Program-made: the position numbers and the translations under genes
Shown: positions 53,806-62,961 of the stretch, piece after piece
Layout of the letters: every line of letters begins with the position of its first letter
Numbering within the stretch: position 1 is the stretch's first letter
The notes under the pieces: model-generated
The model's database searches: none
Seen by the model: the letters and a program-made list of their open reading frames with translations, nothing else
What the model was told of the DNA's origin: nothing
DNA from: Streptomyces sp. NBC_00249
GTDB taxonomy: Bacteria; Actinomycetota; Actinomycetes; Streptomycetales; Streptomycetaceae
NCBI RefSeq assembly: GCF_026342355.1
Contig: NZ_JAPEMV010000001.1
Location: forward strand, 806,001-870,000
Reading direction: 5' to 3'
DNA: 64,000 nt

Positions 53806-56142
53806 ATGAACGCACACGCTGACAAGCAGCTCCCGAACCCGTCCTCCGCGGCCGTCCCCGTGTCCGTCTCCCCGTCCTACGCGGCGGGCAGGCTGGCCCG
53901 GGCCCTGCGGACCTCGACGCTCCACGAGGACCCCGCCACCCGCGAGCGCGCCCGCTCCCGGGCCGACCGGTGGCGCCAGGTCCTCGCCGGCATCACCTCC
54001 GGTTCCCTGGACGTCGGATCCCGCACCCCCGTGGCCTCGCTGCCCGCCTGGGTGACCCCGGAAGTGGTCACCGGGGGCTTCGCCACCGGCACCGCCACCG
54101 CGGGCGGACCGCTGCTGCCGTACGAGCAGGAGGCCGCCCGGCTGGCCGGCGTACCGGCGACCCGGGCGGACCTCTTCGCGCACTTCCTCACCGAGGACGG
54201 TCTGGCGCGGCTGTGGACCCTGCTCGACAGCGGGTGCTACGAGGTCCGGGTGCCGGAGGAGGCCGCGCTGGCGACCGTGGCCTGGCTGGTGCGCGCCGGG
54301 GACTTCGACGCCGCGGCGGAACTCGTCACCGTGCTCCGGCCGTTCGCGGACCGGCTGCGTTTCCTGCCGCGTCCCGCCGAGCGGCCCCCGGCCCCGGTGG
54401 GCGCCGTGCACCGCCGGACCGTCGGCGAGGCGGGCGCCGCGCTCGCCCGGCGCCGGCCGAACGCCGCCGTGGAGACCCAGCGCGAGGCCCTCACCGTCTG
54501 GCGCCCCTTCGAGGACGAACTCCTCGCGCACCGGCTGGAGGCCCGCCCCGCCGCGCCCGGCCCGCACTGGCAGGCGGACGGCGCCGCCCTGCTGGCGCGC
54601 TACGGGACGCTGGCGGCGGAGCACACCCGCTGTACCAAGCACCTGGACCCGAAGTCGAACGCCGCGATCCTGCGGCGGGCCCTGGAGGAGGAGCTCGCGG
54701 GGCGCGCCCTGACGCCCCGGCTCGCCGGGCTGCTGGAGGTGGCCGTCACCTCCATGGTCGCCAAGCGCGGCCTGCCCGGCAGCCCCGGGCACCTCCGGCT
54801 GCGGCGGACACAGGCCGCGCAGGCGGCGCTGCCCTCGCACCACGCGCTGGCCGCGCTGGTCCTGCGCCGGCTCTCCCGCCTCGACCAGGGCAGCGGAACG
54901 CCGGACGTGGACCGGCCGCTGGCCCCGGTGAGCCCTCAGGAGGCCCGGGAGACCGGCCTGCCCGTGGGCGCGGCCGTACCGCCCGCGGTCGGCGCGCCCG
55001 TCCGCGCCGCCCTCAGCGCCCCGCTGGAGGTGCTGGTGGAGCGCGGCGTGGTGCCCTCCGCGGAGGTGCTCGCCCAACTCGTTCCGCAGCTGGTCGCCGT
55101 CGTCACCGCCGAGCAGTACGCCGACGGACCGCTGCGGACCCTGATGGCGGCCGCGTACCGGGCGTTCCGGGGCCGCCGCTCCCTGCTGCTGCTGAACCTC
55201 CAGCACCAGGTGCGGATCGAGGAACTCCCCTGGGTGCGGGCGGTGTCCGCGCACCGGGCCGACGGGGCGGGCGCCCACGAGCAGGCCGAGGAGGCCCTGC
55301 GCCGGCTCGGGGAGCTGGCCGTGTCGGCCTTCCCCGCGACGCTGCTGCCCAATCCGCTGGTGCGGGAGCTGGGGCAGCTGGGCCGGCAGGCCGAGCTGGG
55401 CACGCCGTTCGTGGAGGAGCTGGCCGCCGACATCTTCATGGGGACCTTCAGCCCGAAGTTCCTCGTGGCCGCGCGGATCGCCGCCGACCTCCTCGAAGGG
55501 AGCCTGTACGAGCGCTACTACGGCATCGACTACGCGGGGCTGCGCCGGATCGCGGTCGCGCAGGCCGCCGACACGGCGCTGCGCGGCCGGACGGCGGGCG
55601 GTGCGCAGGAGTTCGCGCGGCTGTGCGCCGAGCGGGCCGGCGACAGCGGGCTGAGCTGGTCGACGGCGGCGAACGGCACGGTGATCGAGCAGGCGCAGAT
55701 CCTGACCACCCACAACCTGGCCACCCTGGTGGCCCGGGCGGGGATCACCCCGCCCGGGGGCTGGGCGGCACTGGCCCGGGACTGCTTCGACACCGTGTGC
55801 CGTCTCGCGGCCCGGATGGAGGGCGATCCCATGCTGTCCACCATCAAGGACACGGCGTACGCGTGGCGGCAGATGCTGTTCCACCTCTCGCTGTGCGACG
55901 CGGACGAGCGGGCGGCCGTACTGGCCCGGATCGACGCGGAGGCCGCGGGTCGGCCGGCGTACGTCCGTAACCGGCTGGCCCCGGCCGTCAACGGGCTGCG
56001 CCTGGTGGCGGCGGGCGGTTCCTTCGGCCCGGACGGTACGGCCCTGGGCGGGCGCGCCCGCCGGCTGCTGGGGTGGAGCACGCGCGGCCACTGGATGCGC
56101 GACGCGCAGGTCGTCGGGGGGCGGTCCCACTCCCAGGGATGA
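53806..56142 (+). CDS. large helical protein of unknown function with tRNA-like leader
   Basis: A 778-residue soluble protein I cannot assign to a family. It is Ala/Leu/Arg rich and predicted almost wholly helical, suggesting HEAT- or TPR-like repeats. Notable segments are TRCTKHLDPKSNAAILRRAL near 280, IDYAGLRRIAVAQAADTALRGR near 575, QAQILTTHNLATLVARAGI near 625 and MLSTIKDTAYAWRQMLFHLSLCD near 680. No transmembrane helix, nuclease or P-loop motif is seen. The ATG at 53806 lies three bases after the tRNA-like fold; the frame is open further upstream through the fold, but the predicted transcription start excludes those codons. The leader suggests that the protein, or translation of its mRNA, responds to tRNA or a tRNA-binding partner. 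Confidence 0.75.
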   Translation: MNAHADKQLPNPSSAAVPVSVSPSYAAGRLARALRTSTLHEDPATRERARSRADRWRQVLAGITSGSLDVGSRTPVASLPAWVTPEVVTGGFATGTATAGGPLLPYEQEAARLAGVPATRADLFAHFLTEDGLARLWTLLDSGCYEVRVPEEAALATVAWLVRAGDFDAAAELVTVLRPFADRLRFLPRPAERPPAPVGAVHRRTVGEAGAALARRRPNAAVETQREALTVWRPFEDELLAHRLEARPAAPGPHWQADGAALLARYGTLAAEHTRCTKHLDPKSNAAILRRALEEELAGRALTPRLAGLLEVAVTSMVAKRGLPGSPGHLRLRRTQAAQAALPSHHALAALVLRRLSRLDQGSGTPDVDRPLAPVSPQEARETGLPVGAAVPPAVGAPVRAALSAPLEVLVERGVVPSAEVLAQLVPQLVAVVTAEQYADGPLRTLMAAAYRAFRGRRSLLLLNLQHQVRIEELPWVRAVSAHRADGAGAHEQAEEALRRLGELAVSAFPATLLPNPLVRELGQLGRQAELGTPFVEELAADIFMGTFSPKFLVAARIAADLLEGSLYERYYGIDYAGLRRIAVAQAADTALRGRTAGGAQEFARLCAERAGDSGLSWSTAANGTVIEQAQILTTHNLATLVARAGITPPGGWAALARDCFDTVCRLAARMEGDPMLSTIKDTAYAWRQMLFHLSLCDADERAAVLARIDAEAAGRPAYVRNRLAPAVNGLRLVAAGGSFGPDGTALGGRARRLLGWSTRGHWMRDAQVVGGRSHSQG

Positions 56143-56215
56143 ACCTGGCGCCCCGTACGGGTTGCGGGCGGCGTGGCGCGCGTACGTCCGGTAGGGGGAT
56201 CCCTAGGACGTGCGT

Positions 56216-58120
56216 ATGGATCACGACTCCCCCTCCCCTGGCCCCTCGTCGCCCGCGCGCCGTACCGTCCTCGCCTCCACGGCGGCCGTCGCGGCGGCGG
56301 CGCTCACCGGCGCCGCCGCGCCGCCCCTCACGGCGGCGCCCGCCGCGCCCGCCGCACGGCGGGTGCGGGACACCCCTGACGAGGTCGAGTACGTAGTGAT
56401 CGGCTCGGGTCCCGGCGGCGGCAGCGTCGCCGCCAACCTGGCCGAGGCCGGGCACTCGGTGCTGGTCCTCGAAGCCGGGCCCGCCCACGGCAACGAGACG
56501 TACTACGACGTCCCCGCCCTGCACCTGAAGGCCGCCTGCGACCCCGAGATCAGCTGGGACATGTGGGTGCGCCACTACACCGACGACGCCGCGCACGGCA
56601 GCCAGTGGGTCGACGGGAAGGGCATCCTCTACCCCCGGGCCGCCACCCTCGGCGGCTGCAGCGCGCACAACGCGACCATCCTGATGTACCCGGAGCACAC
56701 GGACTGGGCGTACATCCGCGACCTGACGGGGGACCCCGGCTGGGACCCGCAGGTGATGTGGGACACCCACTGGAAGAAGGTGCTGTCCTGGCAGCCCGTC
56801 GAGGAGTCCAGCCTGCTGCTGGCCCTGCGCGACGCGTTCCTGGACAAGCTGTCCCTCGCCGCCAAGGCCGAGGCGCTGCCCTCCGGTGCCGTCGCCGCCG
56901 CCCTCGACACCGACGTCAACTCCAAGGCCAATGTGGACCGCAGCTCCCAGGGTGCCTTCAACACGCCGATGACGGTCCGCGCGGGCCGCCGCCACGCGGT
57001 GCGCGAACGGCTCCTGGACGTGCGGTCCCGGTACGCCGCGAACCTGTCCGTCGCCACGGACGCGCTCGCCGAGCGGATCGTGTTCGAGGAGCGGCAGGGC
57101 GCGCTGCGGGCGACGGCCGTCGAGTACCTGTCCGGCCGCCACCTCTACCAGGCCTCCCCCGGCGCCGTCCCCCGGTCCGAGGCGGAGCGGGACGGACTGC
57201 GGCGCACCGTACGGGTGACGCGGGAGGTGATCGTCGCGGGCGGCGCCTTCAACACGCCCCAGCTGCTGATGCTGTCGGGCATCGGCCCCCGCGAGCACCT
57301 GGCGGAGCACGGCATCACCCCGCTGCTCGACCTGCCCGGCGTCGGCGCCAACCTCCAGGACCGCTACGAGGTCTCCGTGGTGTCCTCCCTGAACCGCGAC
57401 TTCACCGCCATCGCGCCCTGCACCTTCAAGGATCAGGGCGACCCCTGCCTGGCGGAGTGGAAGACCTCGCCGATGCCCTCCTCCACGCCCTACGGGGCGA
57501 ACGGCGTGGTCACCGGCATCAAGCGACGCGCCTCGAAGGGTTCGGCCCACCCGGAGCTGTTCGTCTTCTGCGCGCCGGGCAACTTCACCGGCTACGTACC
57601 CAAGTTCGACGAGCTGGCGGTGCGCGACAAGAGGCACTTCTCCTGGCTCGTCCTCAAGGGCTACGCCGCCGACCGCGCCGGGACCGTCCGGCTCGCCTCG
57701 GCCGACCCGACCCGGCAGCCGTCGGTCAACTTCCGCAAGATGGACGACGGGAGGGCCGGGGACGCCGACGTGGCCGCCATGATCGAGGCGGTCCGCTCGA
57801 TCCGCAGCATGAACGCCAAGGCCGGCTTCCTCGACTCGGTACGGGAGGAGACCCCCGGCCCCCGGGTGAGCACCGACGCGCAGCTGGAGGCCTGGATCAG
57901 GAAGGAGGCCTGGGGCCACCACGCCTCCTGCACCGCCGCGATCGGTCCGGCCGGCCGCAGCGGATCGGTCCTGGACGGTCAGCTGCGGGTGCACGGGACG
58001 TCCAACCTCCGGGTGGTCGACGCCTCCGCGTTCCCCCGCATCCCCGGCCTGTTCATCATGGCGCCCACCCTGGTGCTCGCGGAGAAGGCCAGCCAGGACA
58101 TCCTGCGGGCCGCCCGCTGA
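56216..58120 (+). CDS. GMC-family FAD oxidoreductase, Tat-exported
   Basis: A 634-residue glucose-methanol-choline oxidoreductase. An N-terminal RRTVLAST followed by an Ala-rich hydrophobic stretch fits a Tat signal. The FAD loop is VIGSGPGGGSVAANLAEAGHSVLVLEAG, GMC signature 1 is around YPRAATLGGCSAHNATI, signature 2 around GGAFNTPQLLMLSGIGP, and the catalytic His is in WGHHASCTAAIG. It oxidises an alcohol outside or at the membrane. The ATG at 56216 follows AGGA by seven bases; a GTG six bases earlier is possible. It precedes benzoylformate decarboxylase on the same strand; an aromatic or benzylic alcohol substrate is conceivable but unproven. Confidence 0.9.
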   Translation: MDHDSPSPGPSSPARRTVLASTAAVAAAALTGAAAPPLTAAPAAPAARRVRDTPDEVEYVVIGSGPGGGSVAANLAEAGHSVLVLEAGPAHGNETYYDVPALHLKAACDPEISWDMWVRHYTDDAAHGSQWVDGKGILYPRAATLGGCSAHNATILMYPEHTDWAYIRDLTGDPGWDPQVMWDTHWKKVLSWQPVEESSLLLALRDAFLDKLSLAAKAEALPSGAVAAALDTDVNSKANVDRSSQGAFNTPMTVRAGRRHAVRERLLDVRSRYAANLSVATDALAERIVFEERQGALRATAVEYLSGRHLYQASPGAVPRSEAERDGLRRTVRVTREVIVAGGAFNTPQLLMLSGIGPREHLAEHGITPLLDLPGVGANLQDRYEVSVVSSLNRDFTAIAPCTFKDQGDPCLAEWKTSPMPSSTPYGANGVVTGIKRRASKGSAHPELFVFCAPGNFTGYVPKFDELAVRDKRHFSWLVLKGYAADRAGTVRLASADPTRQPSVNFRKMDDGRAGDADVAAMIEAVRSIRSMNAKAGFLDSVREETPGPRVSTDAQLEAWIRKEAWGHHASCTAAIGPAGRSGSVLDGQLRVHGTSNLRVVDASAFPRIPGLFIMAPTLVLAEKASQDILRAAR

Positions 58121-58195
58121 GGCGATAACACGCGGAGCGGGCGGACGGCAGGGCTTCACCGGTCACCGACCCGAACGGATCATGGATTTTGCCTG

Positions 58196-58221
58196 GATCA
58201 ACGCAATGTGATGGATTGATC
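58196..58221. promoter_or_regulatory. inverted repeat upstream of the decarboxylase gene
   Basis: GATCAA (58196-58201) and TTGATC (58216-58221) are inverted 14 bases apart, and GGATCA recurs just upstream at 58178. The cluster of TGATC motifs 37-80 bases before the decarboxylase start looks like an operator region. Confidence 0.35.
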
Positions 58222-58257
58222 ACCCACCGTTTCCGCCTGCTCCGCGAAGGAACCCCC

Positions 58258-59865
58258 ATGCGTACGGTCCGAGAGTCCGTTCTGGATGTGCTGCGAGCCC
58301 GTGGAATGACCACGATCTTCGGGAACCCCGGCTCCACCGAACTGCCCATGCTCAAGCAGTTCCCGGATGATTTCCGCTACGTGCTGGGGCTCCAGGAGGC
58401 CGTGGTCGTCGGCATGGCCGACGGGTTCGCCATGGCCTCCGGCACCACCGCCCTCGTCAACCTGCACACCGGGCCGGGCACCGGGAACGCGATGGGCGCC
58501 ATCCTGAGTGCCCGCGCCAACCGCACCCCGATGGTGGTCACGGCGGGCCAGCAGGTCCGGGCCATGCTCACCATGGAGGCCCTGCTGGCGAACCCGCAGT
58601 CCACGCTCCTGCCGCAGCCCGCCGTGAAGTGGGCGTACGAGCCGCCGCGTCCGGCGGACGTAGGGCCCGCCCTCGCCCGGGCCGCGCAGATCGCCGAAAC
58701 CCCGCCGTGCGGACCGGTGTTCGTGTCCCTGCCCATGGACGACTTCGACGTGGTGCTCGACGAGGACGAGGACCGCGCGGCGCAGCGCACGGCCGCCCGC
58801 ACCGTGACGCACGCCGCCGCGCCCTCCCCCGAGGTGGTGCGCGCGCTGGCGGGCCGGCTCGCGGACGCCCGCAGCGCGGTCCTCGTCGTCGGCAACGACG
58901 TGGACGCGGCCGGCGCCTGGGACGCGGTCGTCGAGCTGGCCGAGCGCACCGGCCTGCCCGTCTGGTCCGCGCCCACCGAGGGCCGGGCGGCCTTCCCCAA
59001 GTCGCATCCGCAGTACCGGGGGACGCTGCCCCCGGCGATCTCGCCGTTGGCCGGCTGTCTCGAAGGGCACGACCTGGTCCTGGTGATCGGCGCCCCCGTC
59101 TTCTGCTACTACCCCTACATGCCCGGCGCCTACCTGCCCGAGGGCGCCGAGCTGGTGCACCTGACCCGCGACGCGGAGGAGGCCGCCCGCGCCCCCGTCG
59201 GGGACGCGCTGGTCGCCGACCTCGCCCTGACCGTACGGGCGTTGCTGGCCGAGCTGCCCGCGCGCGAGGTGTCCCGCGCGCCCCGCACGCAGCGGGCCGA
59301 GTCCGTCGAGACGGTCGACGGGACACTGACCCCGCTCGCCGCGATGACGGCGATCGCGCAGGGCGCCCCCGAGAACACCCTCTGGGTCAACGAATCCCCC
59401 TCCAACCTGGGGCAGTTCCACGACGCGACGCGGATCAGCACGCCCGGCTCCTTCCTCTTCACGGCGGGCGGCGGCCTCGGCTTCGGCCTCTCGGCGGCCG
59501 TGGGTGCCCAGCTCGGCGCCCCGGACCGCCCGGTGGTCTGTGTGATCGGCGACGGCTCCACCCACTACGCCGTGCAGGCCCTGTGGACGGCGGCCGCCTA
59601 CAAGATCCCCGTGACCTTCGTCGTCCTGAGCAACCAGCGCTACGCCATCCTCCAGTGGTTCGCCCAGGTGGAGCACGCGCAGGGCGCGCCCGGCCTCGAC
59701 ATCCCGGGCCTCGACATCGCCTCGATCGCCACGGGTTACGGCGTACGCGCCCACCAGGCGACCGGCGCCGGTGAACTCACCAAGCTGGTCCGGGAGTCGG
59801 CGCTCCAGCAGGACGGCCCCGTCCTCATCGACGTCCCGATCACCACCGAGCTCCCCTCCCTGTAG
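58258..59865 (+). CDS. mdlC: benzoylformate decarboxylase
   Basis: A 535-residue thiamine-diphosphate enzyme. FGNPGSTELPML, LQEAVVVGMADGFA (activating Glu), VNLHTGPGTGNAMG (with the active-site His) and the cofactor motif GDGSTHYAVQALWTAAAYKIP, with KIPVTFVVLSN after it, match the benzoylformate decarboxylase branch rather than acetolactate synthase. It converts benzoylformate to benzaldehyde and CO2. The ATG at 58258 has GAAGGAA six bases upstream. The FAD oxidase downstream could supply benzoylformate from mandelate, so together they resemble a short mandelate route. A related 2-oxoacid is the alternative substrate. Confidence 0.88.
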   Translation: MRTVRESVLDVLRARGMTTIFGNPGSTELPMLKQFPDDFRYVLGLQEAVVVGMADGFAMASGTTALVNLHTGPGTGNAMGAILSARANRTPMVVTAGQQVRAMLTMEALLANPQSTLLPQPAVKWAYEPPRPADVGPALARAAQIAETPPCGPVFVSLPMDDFDVVLDEDEDRAAQRTAARTVTHAAAPSPEVVRALAGRLADARSAVLVVGNDVDAAGAWDAVVELAERTGLPVWSAPTEGRAAFPKSHPQYRGTLPPAISPLAGCLEGHDLVLVIGAPVFCYYPYMPGAYLPEGAELVHLTRDAEEAARAPVGDALVADLALTVRALLAELPAREVSRAPRTQRAESVETVDGTLTPLAAMTAIAQGAPENTLWVNESPSNLGQFHDATRISTPGSFLFTAGGGLGFGLSAAVGAQLGAPDRPVVCVIGDGSTHYAVQALWTAAAYKIPVTFVVLSNQRYAILQWFAQVEHAQGAPGLDIPGLDIASIATGYGVRAHQATGAGELTKLVRESALQQDGPVLIDVPITTELPSL

Positions 59866-59919
59866 GGCGCGCCACCCACCCCCCGCCCCCGTACGACCGC
59901 ACCGTCCCGGAAGGCCGGC

Positions 59920-61338
59920 ATGTCCTCCCTCGTCACCGACACCCCCCTCCTCCTGCTCGACCGGCTCCGCTCCGCCCTCCCCGCGGAGATCCTGCTCACC
60001 GACCCCGAGTCCCTCGCCGCGCACTCCCGGGACTCCGCCCCGTTCTCCGAGTGCGGGACCCCGGCGGTCGTCGCCGAGCCGCGTACCGCCGAGCAGGTCG
60101 AGCTCATCATGCGGACCGCCTACGAGCTGGACGTTCCCGTCGTCCCGCAGGGCGCCCGTACCGGACTCGCCGGCGCCGCCAACGCCGTCGACGGCTGCGT
60201 CGTCCTGTCCACGGCGCGGATGGACCGGATCCTGTCCGTCGACCCCGCGAACCGTCTGGTGCGCTGCGAGCCCGGGGTCACCACGCGCCGGCTGGCCGAG
60301 GCGGTGGCCGAGCACGGGCTGACGTACCCGCCGGACCCGGCCTCCTGGGAGCGCTGCACCATCGGCGGGAACATCGCCACGGGCGCGGGCGGCATCTGCT
60401 GCGTCAAATACGGGGTCACGGCCGACTACGTCCTCGGCCTGGACCTCGTCCTTCCCGACGGGCGGCGCATGCGCACCGGCCGGGACACCGCGAAGGGCGT
60501 CGCCGGGTACGACCTGACGCGCCTGATCGTCGGCTCGGAGGGCACCTTGGCGGTGGTCGTCGGGGCCACCCTCGCGCTGCGGCCGGCCCGGCCCCCCGCC
60601 CTGTCCCTGCTCGCCCAGTTCCCCAGCCTGACGGCCGCCGGGAACGCCGTGGCCGCGATCACCGCCGCCGGGCACACCCCGTCCGCGCTCGAACTCCTCG
60701 ACCGGGCCACCACGCAGGCCATCGTGGACCTCGGCCACCCGCTGCTGCGGCCCGGCAGCGCCGCCACCCTGATCGTCGAGAGCGACAGCGCCCACCCCGC
60801 CGCGGAGCTCACCGCGATGGAGCTGCTCTGCAAGGAGGCCGGCTCCGACCACGTGAGCACCTCCGCCACCGACGAGGAGGCCCGGGAGATCATCGAGGCC
60901 CGCCGCCTGGTCAGCCCGGCCCTGGCCGCGTACATGGCCGCGCGCGGCGGCAGCGGGCTCACCGCCTTCATCGAGGACGTGGCGGTGCCCCGCTCCGAAC
61001 TCCCCACGCTGATCGGCATGATCGAGGAGATCGCCGACCGGCACCGGCTGAAGATCTTCACCCTCGGCCACGCCGGCGACGGCAACCTGCACCCGACGGT
61101 CGTCTTCGACGCGTCCGACCCGGACGAGTCGGCCCGCGCCCGCACCGCCTACGACGACATCATGGAGGCCGGCCTCGCCCTCGGCGGCACCACCACCGGG
61201 GAGCACGGCATCGGCACCCTGAAGCGGGAGTGGCTGGAGCGCGAGCTCGGCCCGGTCTCGCTGGAGCTGCAGCGCGGCCTCAAGCGGCTCTTCGACCCGA
61301 AGAACCTGCTGAACCCCGGCAAGGTCGTGACGGTATGA
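59920..61338 (+). CDS. GlcD-type FAD-linked oxidase (2-hydroxyacid dehydrogenase)
   Basis: A 472-residue vanillyl-alcohol-oxidase-fold flavoprotein. The FAD-binding part has VPQGARTGLAGAANAVDG and WERCTIGGNIATGAGG, and the C-terminal cap has FTLGHAGDGNLHP and GTTTGEHGIGTLKR, as in glycolate, D-lactate and D-2-hydroxyglutarate dehydrogenases. It oxidises a D-2-hydroxyacid to the 2-oxoacid. Next to benzoylformate decarboxylase, D-mandelate is a sensible guess. The ATG at 59920 follows GGAAGG by five bases, and the stop overlaps the P450 start (ATGA), so the P450 is translationally coupled to it. Confidence 0.88.
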   Translation: MSSLVTDTPLLLLDRLRSALPAEILLTDPESLAAHSRDSAPFSECGTPAVVAEPRTAEQVELIMRTAYELDVPVVPQGARTGLAGAANAVDGCVVLSTARMDRILSVDPANRLVRCEPGVTTRRLAEAVAEHGLTYPPDPASWERCTIGGNIATGAGGICCVKYGVTADYVLGLDLVLPDGRRMRTGRDTAKGVAGYDLTRLIVGSEGTLAVVVGATLALRPARPPALSLLAQFPSLTAAGNAVAAITAAGHTPSALELLDRATTQAIVDLGHPLLRPGSAATLIVESDSAHPAAELTAMELLCKEAGSDHVSTSATDEEAREIIEARRLVSPALAAYMAARGGSGLTAFIEDVAVPRSELPTLIGMIEEIADRHRLKIFTLGHAGDGNLHPTVVFDASDPDESARARTAYDDIMEAGLALGGTTTGEHGIGTLKREWLERELGPVSLELQRGLKRLFDPKNLLNPGKVVTV

Positions 61339-62732
61339 CCCAGTCCGTGGACACCCGGCAGGACGGCCGCCCGGAGGAGGCCCCCGCCCGTCCCCCGGTC
61401 CGCGCGGGCCTGGCCGAGACCCTCCGCTTCGTCGCGACGCACACCCTGCCGGTGTTCGTCCGGGGGGTGGCCAATCCCCGGTTCGGGGTGGTCGCGCTGT
61501 ACTCCCGGCTGAACCAGCCGGGCTGGTCGAACGCCACCCTGCGCGCGATGAAGGCCCGCCACGGCGGCGCCCCCGTCCTCGTACGGGCCCTCTCCGGGGA
61601 GATGCTCGTCCTGTTCGACCCGGCGGACATCCGGCGGTTCTTCGAGGAGCCCGTCGACACCCTCGCGATGGACGCGGACGACAAGTACGCCGGCCTGGCC
61701 GTGTTCGAGCCGACGGGGGTCATCTGCTCGCACGGGAAGGTGCGCGAGGACCGGCGCCGGGTCAACGACGAGGCCCTCGCCGCGGGCCGGCCCGTACACC
61801 CCTCCTGCGGGGAGTTCCGGACGGTCGTCGAGGAGGAGTGCCGCGCCCTCACCGGCGCCGGCGCCGTCGACTTCCCCTCGCTCTGGCGGGCCATGACCCG
61901 GATCTCCCGGCGGGTGGTCCTCGGCGACCGGGCCGCCGACGACGAGGAGCTGACGGACTGGCTCATCACCCTGCGCGGCCAGGGCAACTGGATGGGCAGG
62001 AGCCGGCCGGAGGCCAACAAGGCGCTCTACGCGAAGGCCTCGGCGCGGATCGCCCGGTACGCGGCCGACGCCCCCGCCCACACCCTGGCCGCCCGCGCGC
62101 TCGCGGTGCCCTCCCCGGAGGGCACCGACCCGCTGGGCCAGACCCACCACTGGCTGCTCGGCATCGACCTGTCCGCACCGGTCATCGCCCGTACGCTGCT
62201 GCTCCTGGCCCTGCACACGGCCGAGCAGGACGCCGTCCACGCCGAGCTGGCGGACGCGGCGCCGGAACTGCCCAGGCTGCGGGCGTGCGTGACGGAGTCG
62301 GTGCGGCTGTACCCGATCGTCCCGGACCTCGTACGCGTCACCCGTACGGACACCGTATGGGCCGGGGTGCGCTACCCGCCCGGTACGGACGTGCTCGTCC
62401 CGATCGGCTTCCACCAGCGCGACCCCGACGTGGTCCCGGGCGGGCACCTCTTCAACCCGGGCCGCTGGCTGGTCCCGGGCGCGACGGCCGACACCAGCAC
62501 GGCGCCGTTCAGCCACGGCGGCGCCCGCTGTCCCGGGGAGGACATCGCGCTGCTGCTGACCTCGCTGGTCTGCGCCGAGCTGCTGCGCGACCACCGCCTC
62601 ACCGACGCCCACCCGTCCCTCGACACGGGCCGCCCCCTGCCCGGAATCGTCGACACCGCCGGCATCCGGCTCCGCCTCACCCGCCTGCGGCCCGAAGCCC
62701 CCGAAGGCCCCGAAGCTCCCAAGAGCGAGTGA
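61335..62732 (+). CDS. cytochrome P450
   Basis: A 465-residue P450 with the K-helix ExxR (Glu321 and Arg324 in TESVRLYP) and the heme loop PFSHGGARCPG with Cys399. The I-helix AGxxT oxygen-activation motif is not recognisable (GIDLSAPVIARTLLLLALH instead), so the reaction may be unusual or the enzyme may use peroxide. A 60-residue N-terminal extension precedes the fold. Its start overlaps the FAD oxidase stop by four bases, tying it to the mandelate-like genes. The hydrolase downstream is a paralogue of the one next to the degenerate P450-like gene at 24110, which this protein also resembles in its helix E/F region. Confidence 0.88.
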   Translation: MTQSVDTRQDGRPEEAPARPPVRAGLAETLRFVATHTLPVFVRGVANPRFGVVALYSRLNQPGWSNATLRAMKARHGGAPVLVRALSGEMLVLFDPADIRRFFEEPVDTLAMDADDKYAGLAVFEPTGVICSHGKVREDRRRVNDEALAAGRPVHPSCGEFRTVVEEECRALTGAGAVDFPSLWRAMTRISRRVVLGDRAADDEELTDWLITLRGQGNWMGRSRPEANKALYAKASARIARYAADAPAHTLAARALAVPSPEGTDPLGQTHHWLLGIDLSAPVIARTLLLLALHTAEQDAVHAELADAAPELPRLRACVTESVRLYPIVPDLVRVTRTDTVWAGVRYPPGTDVLVPIGFHQRDPDVVPGGHLFNPGRWLVPGATADTSTAPFSHGGARCPGEDIALLLTSLVCAELLRDHRLTDAHPSLDTGRPLPGIVDTAGIRLRLTRLRPEAPEGPEAPKSE

Positions 62733-62740
62733 CACGAACA

Positions 62741-62781
62741 GGGGCACCGCTCACCGCCAGGCCCGAGGTGAGCGGTGCCCC
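62741..62781 (+). terminator. terminator after the P450 gene
   Basis: A perfect 15-base-pair stem (62741-62755 with 62767-62781), an 11-base loop and a following C/T-rich run, eight bases after the stop codon. Confidence 0.8.
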
Positions 62782-62831
62782 CCTCCCCCTCTGCTCGCAG
62801 CCCGCACGGGGTGGCTGAGCCGAAGGGGCGC

Positions 62832-62911
62832 GCCGTGCTCTCAGCCCGTGCGCGCGGAGGAAACCGCGAGGAACGAGCGGTTTTCGAGCACGGACGGGCT
62901 GAGAGCACGGC
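62832..62911. repeat. long nested inverted repeat ahead of the hydrolase gene
   Basis: Perfect 18-base arms (62832-62849 and 62894-62911) enclose a second 9-bp inverted repeat (62859-62867 with 62877-62885, one G-T pair). The whole 80-base element can fold as one extended hairpin. A smaller hairpin (GGAGGC/GCCTCC) follows at about 62922-62936, just before the Shine-Dalgarno of the next gene. It could be an RNA leader structure or a miniature mobile/repeat element. Confidence 0.7.
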
Positions 62912-62961
62912 ATCCAGCGCCCCGGAGGCGAAGCCTCCCCCAGAAGAAGAGGAGCGTCTTC

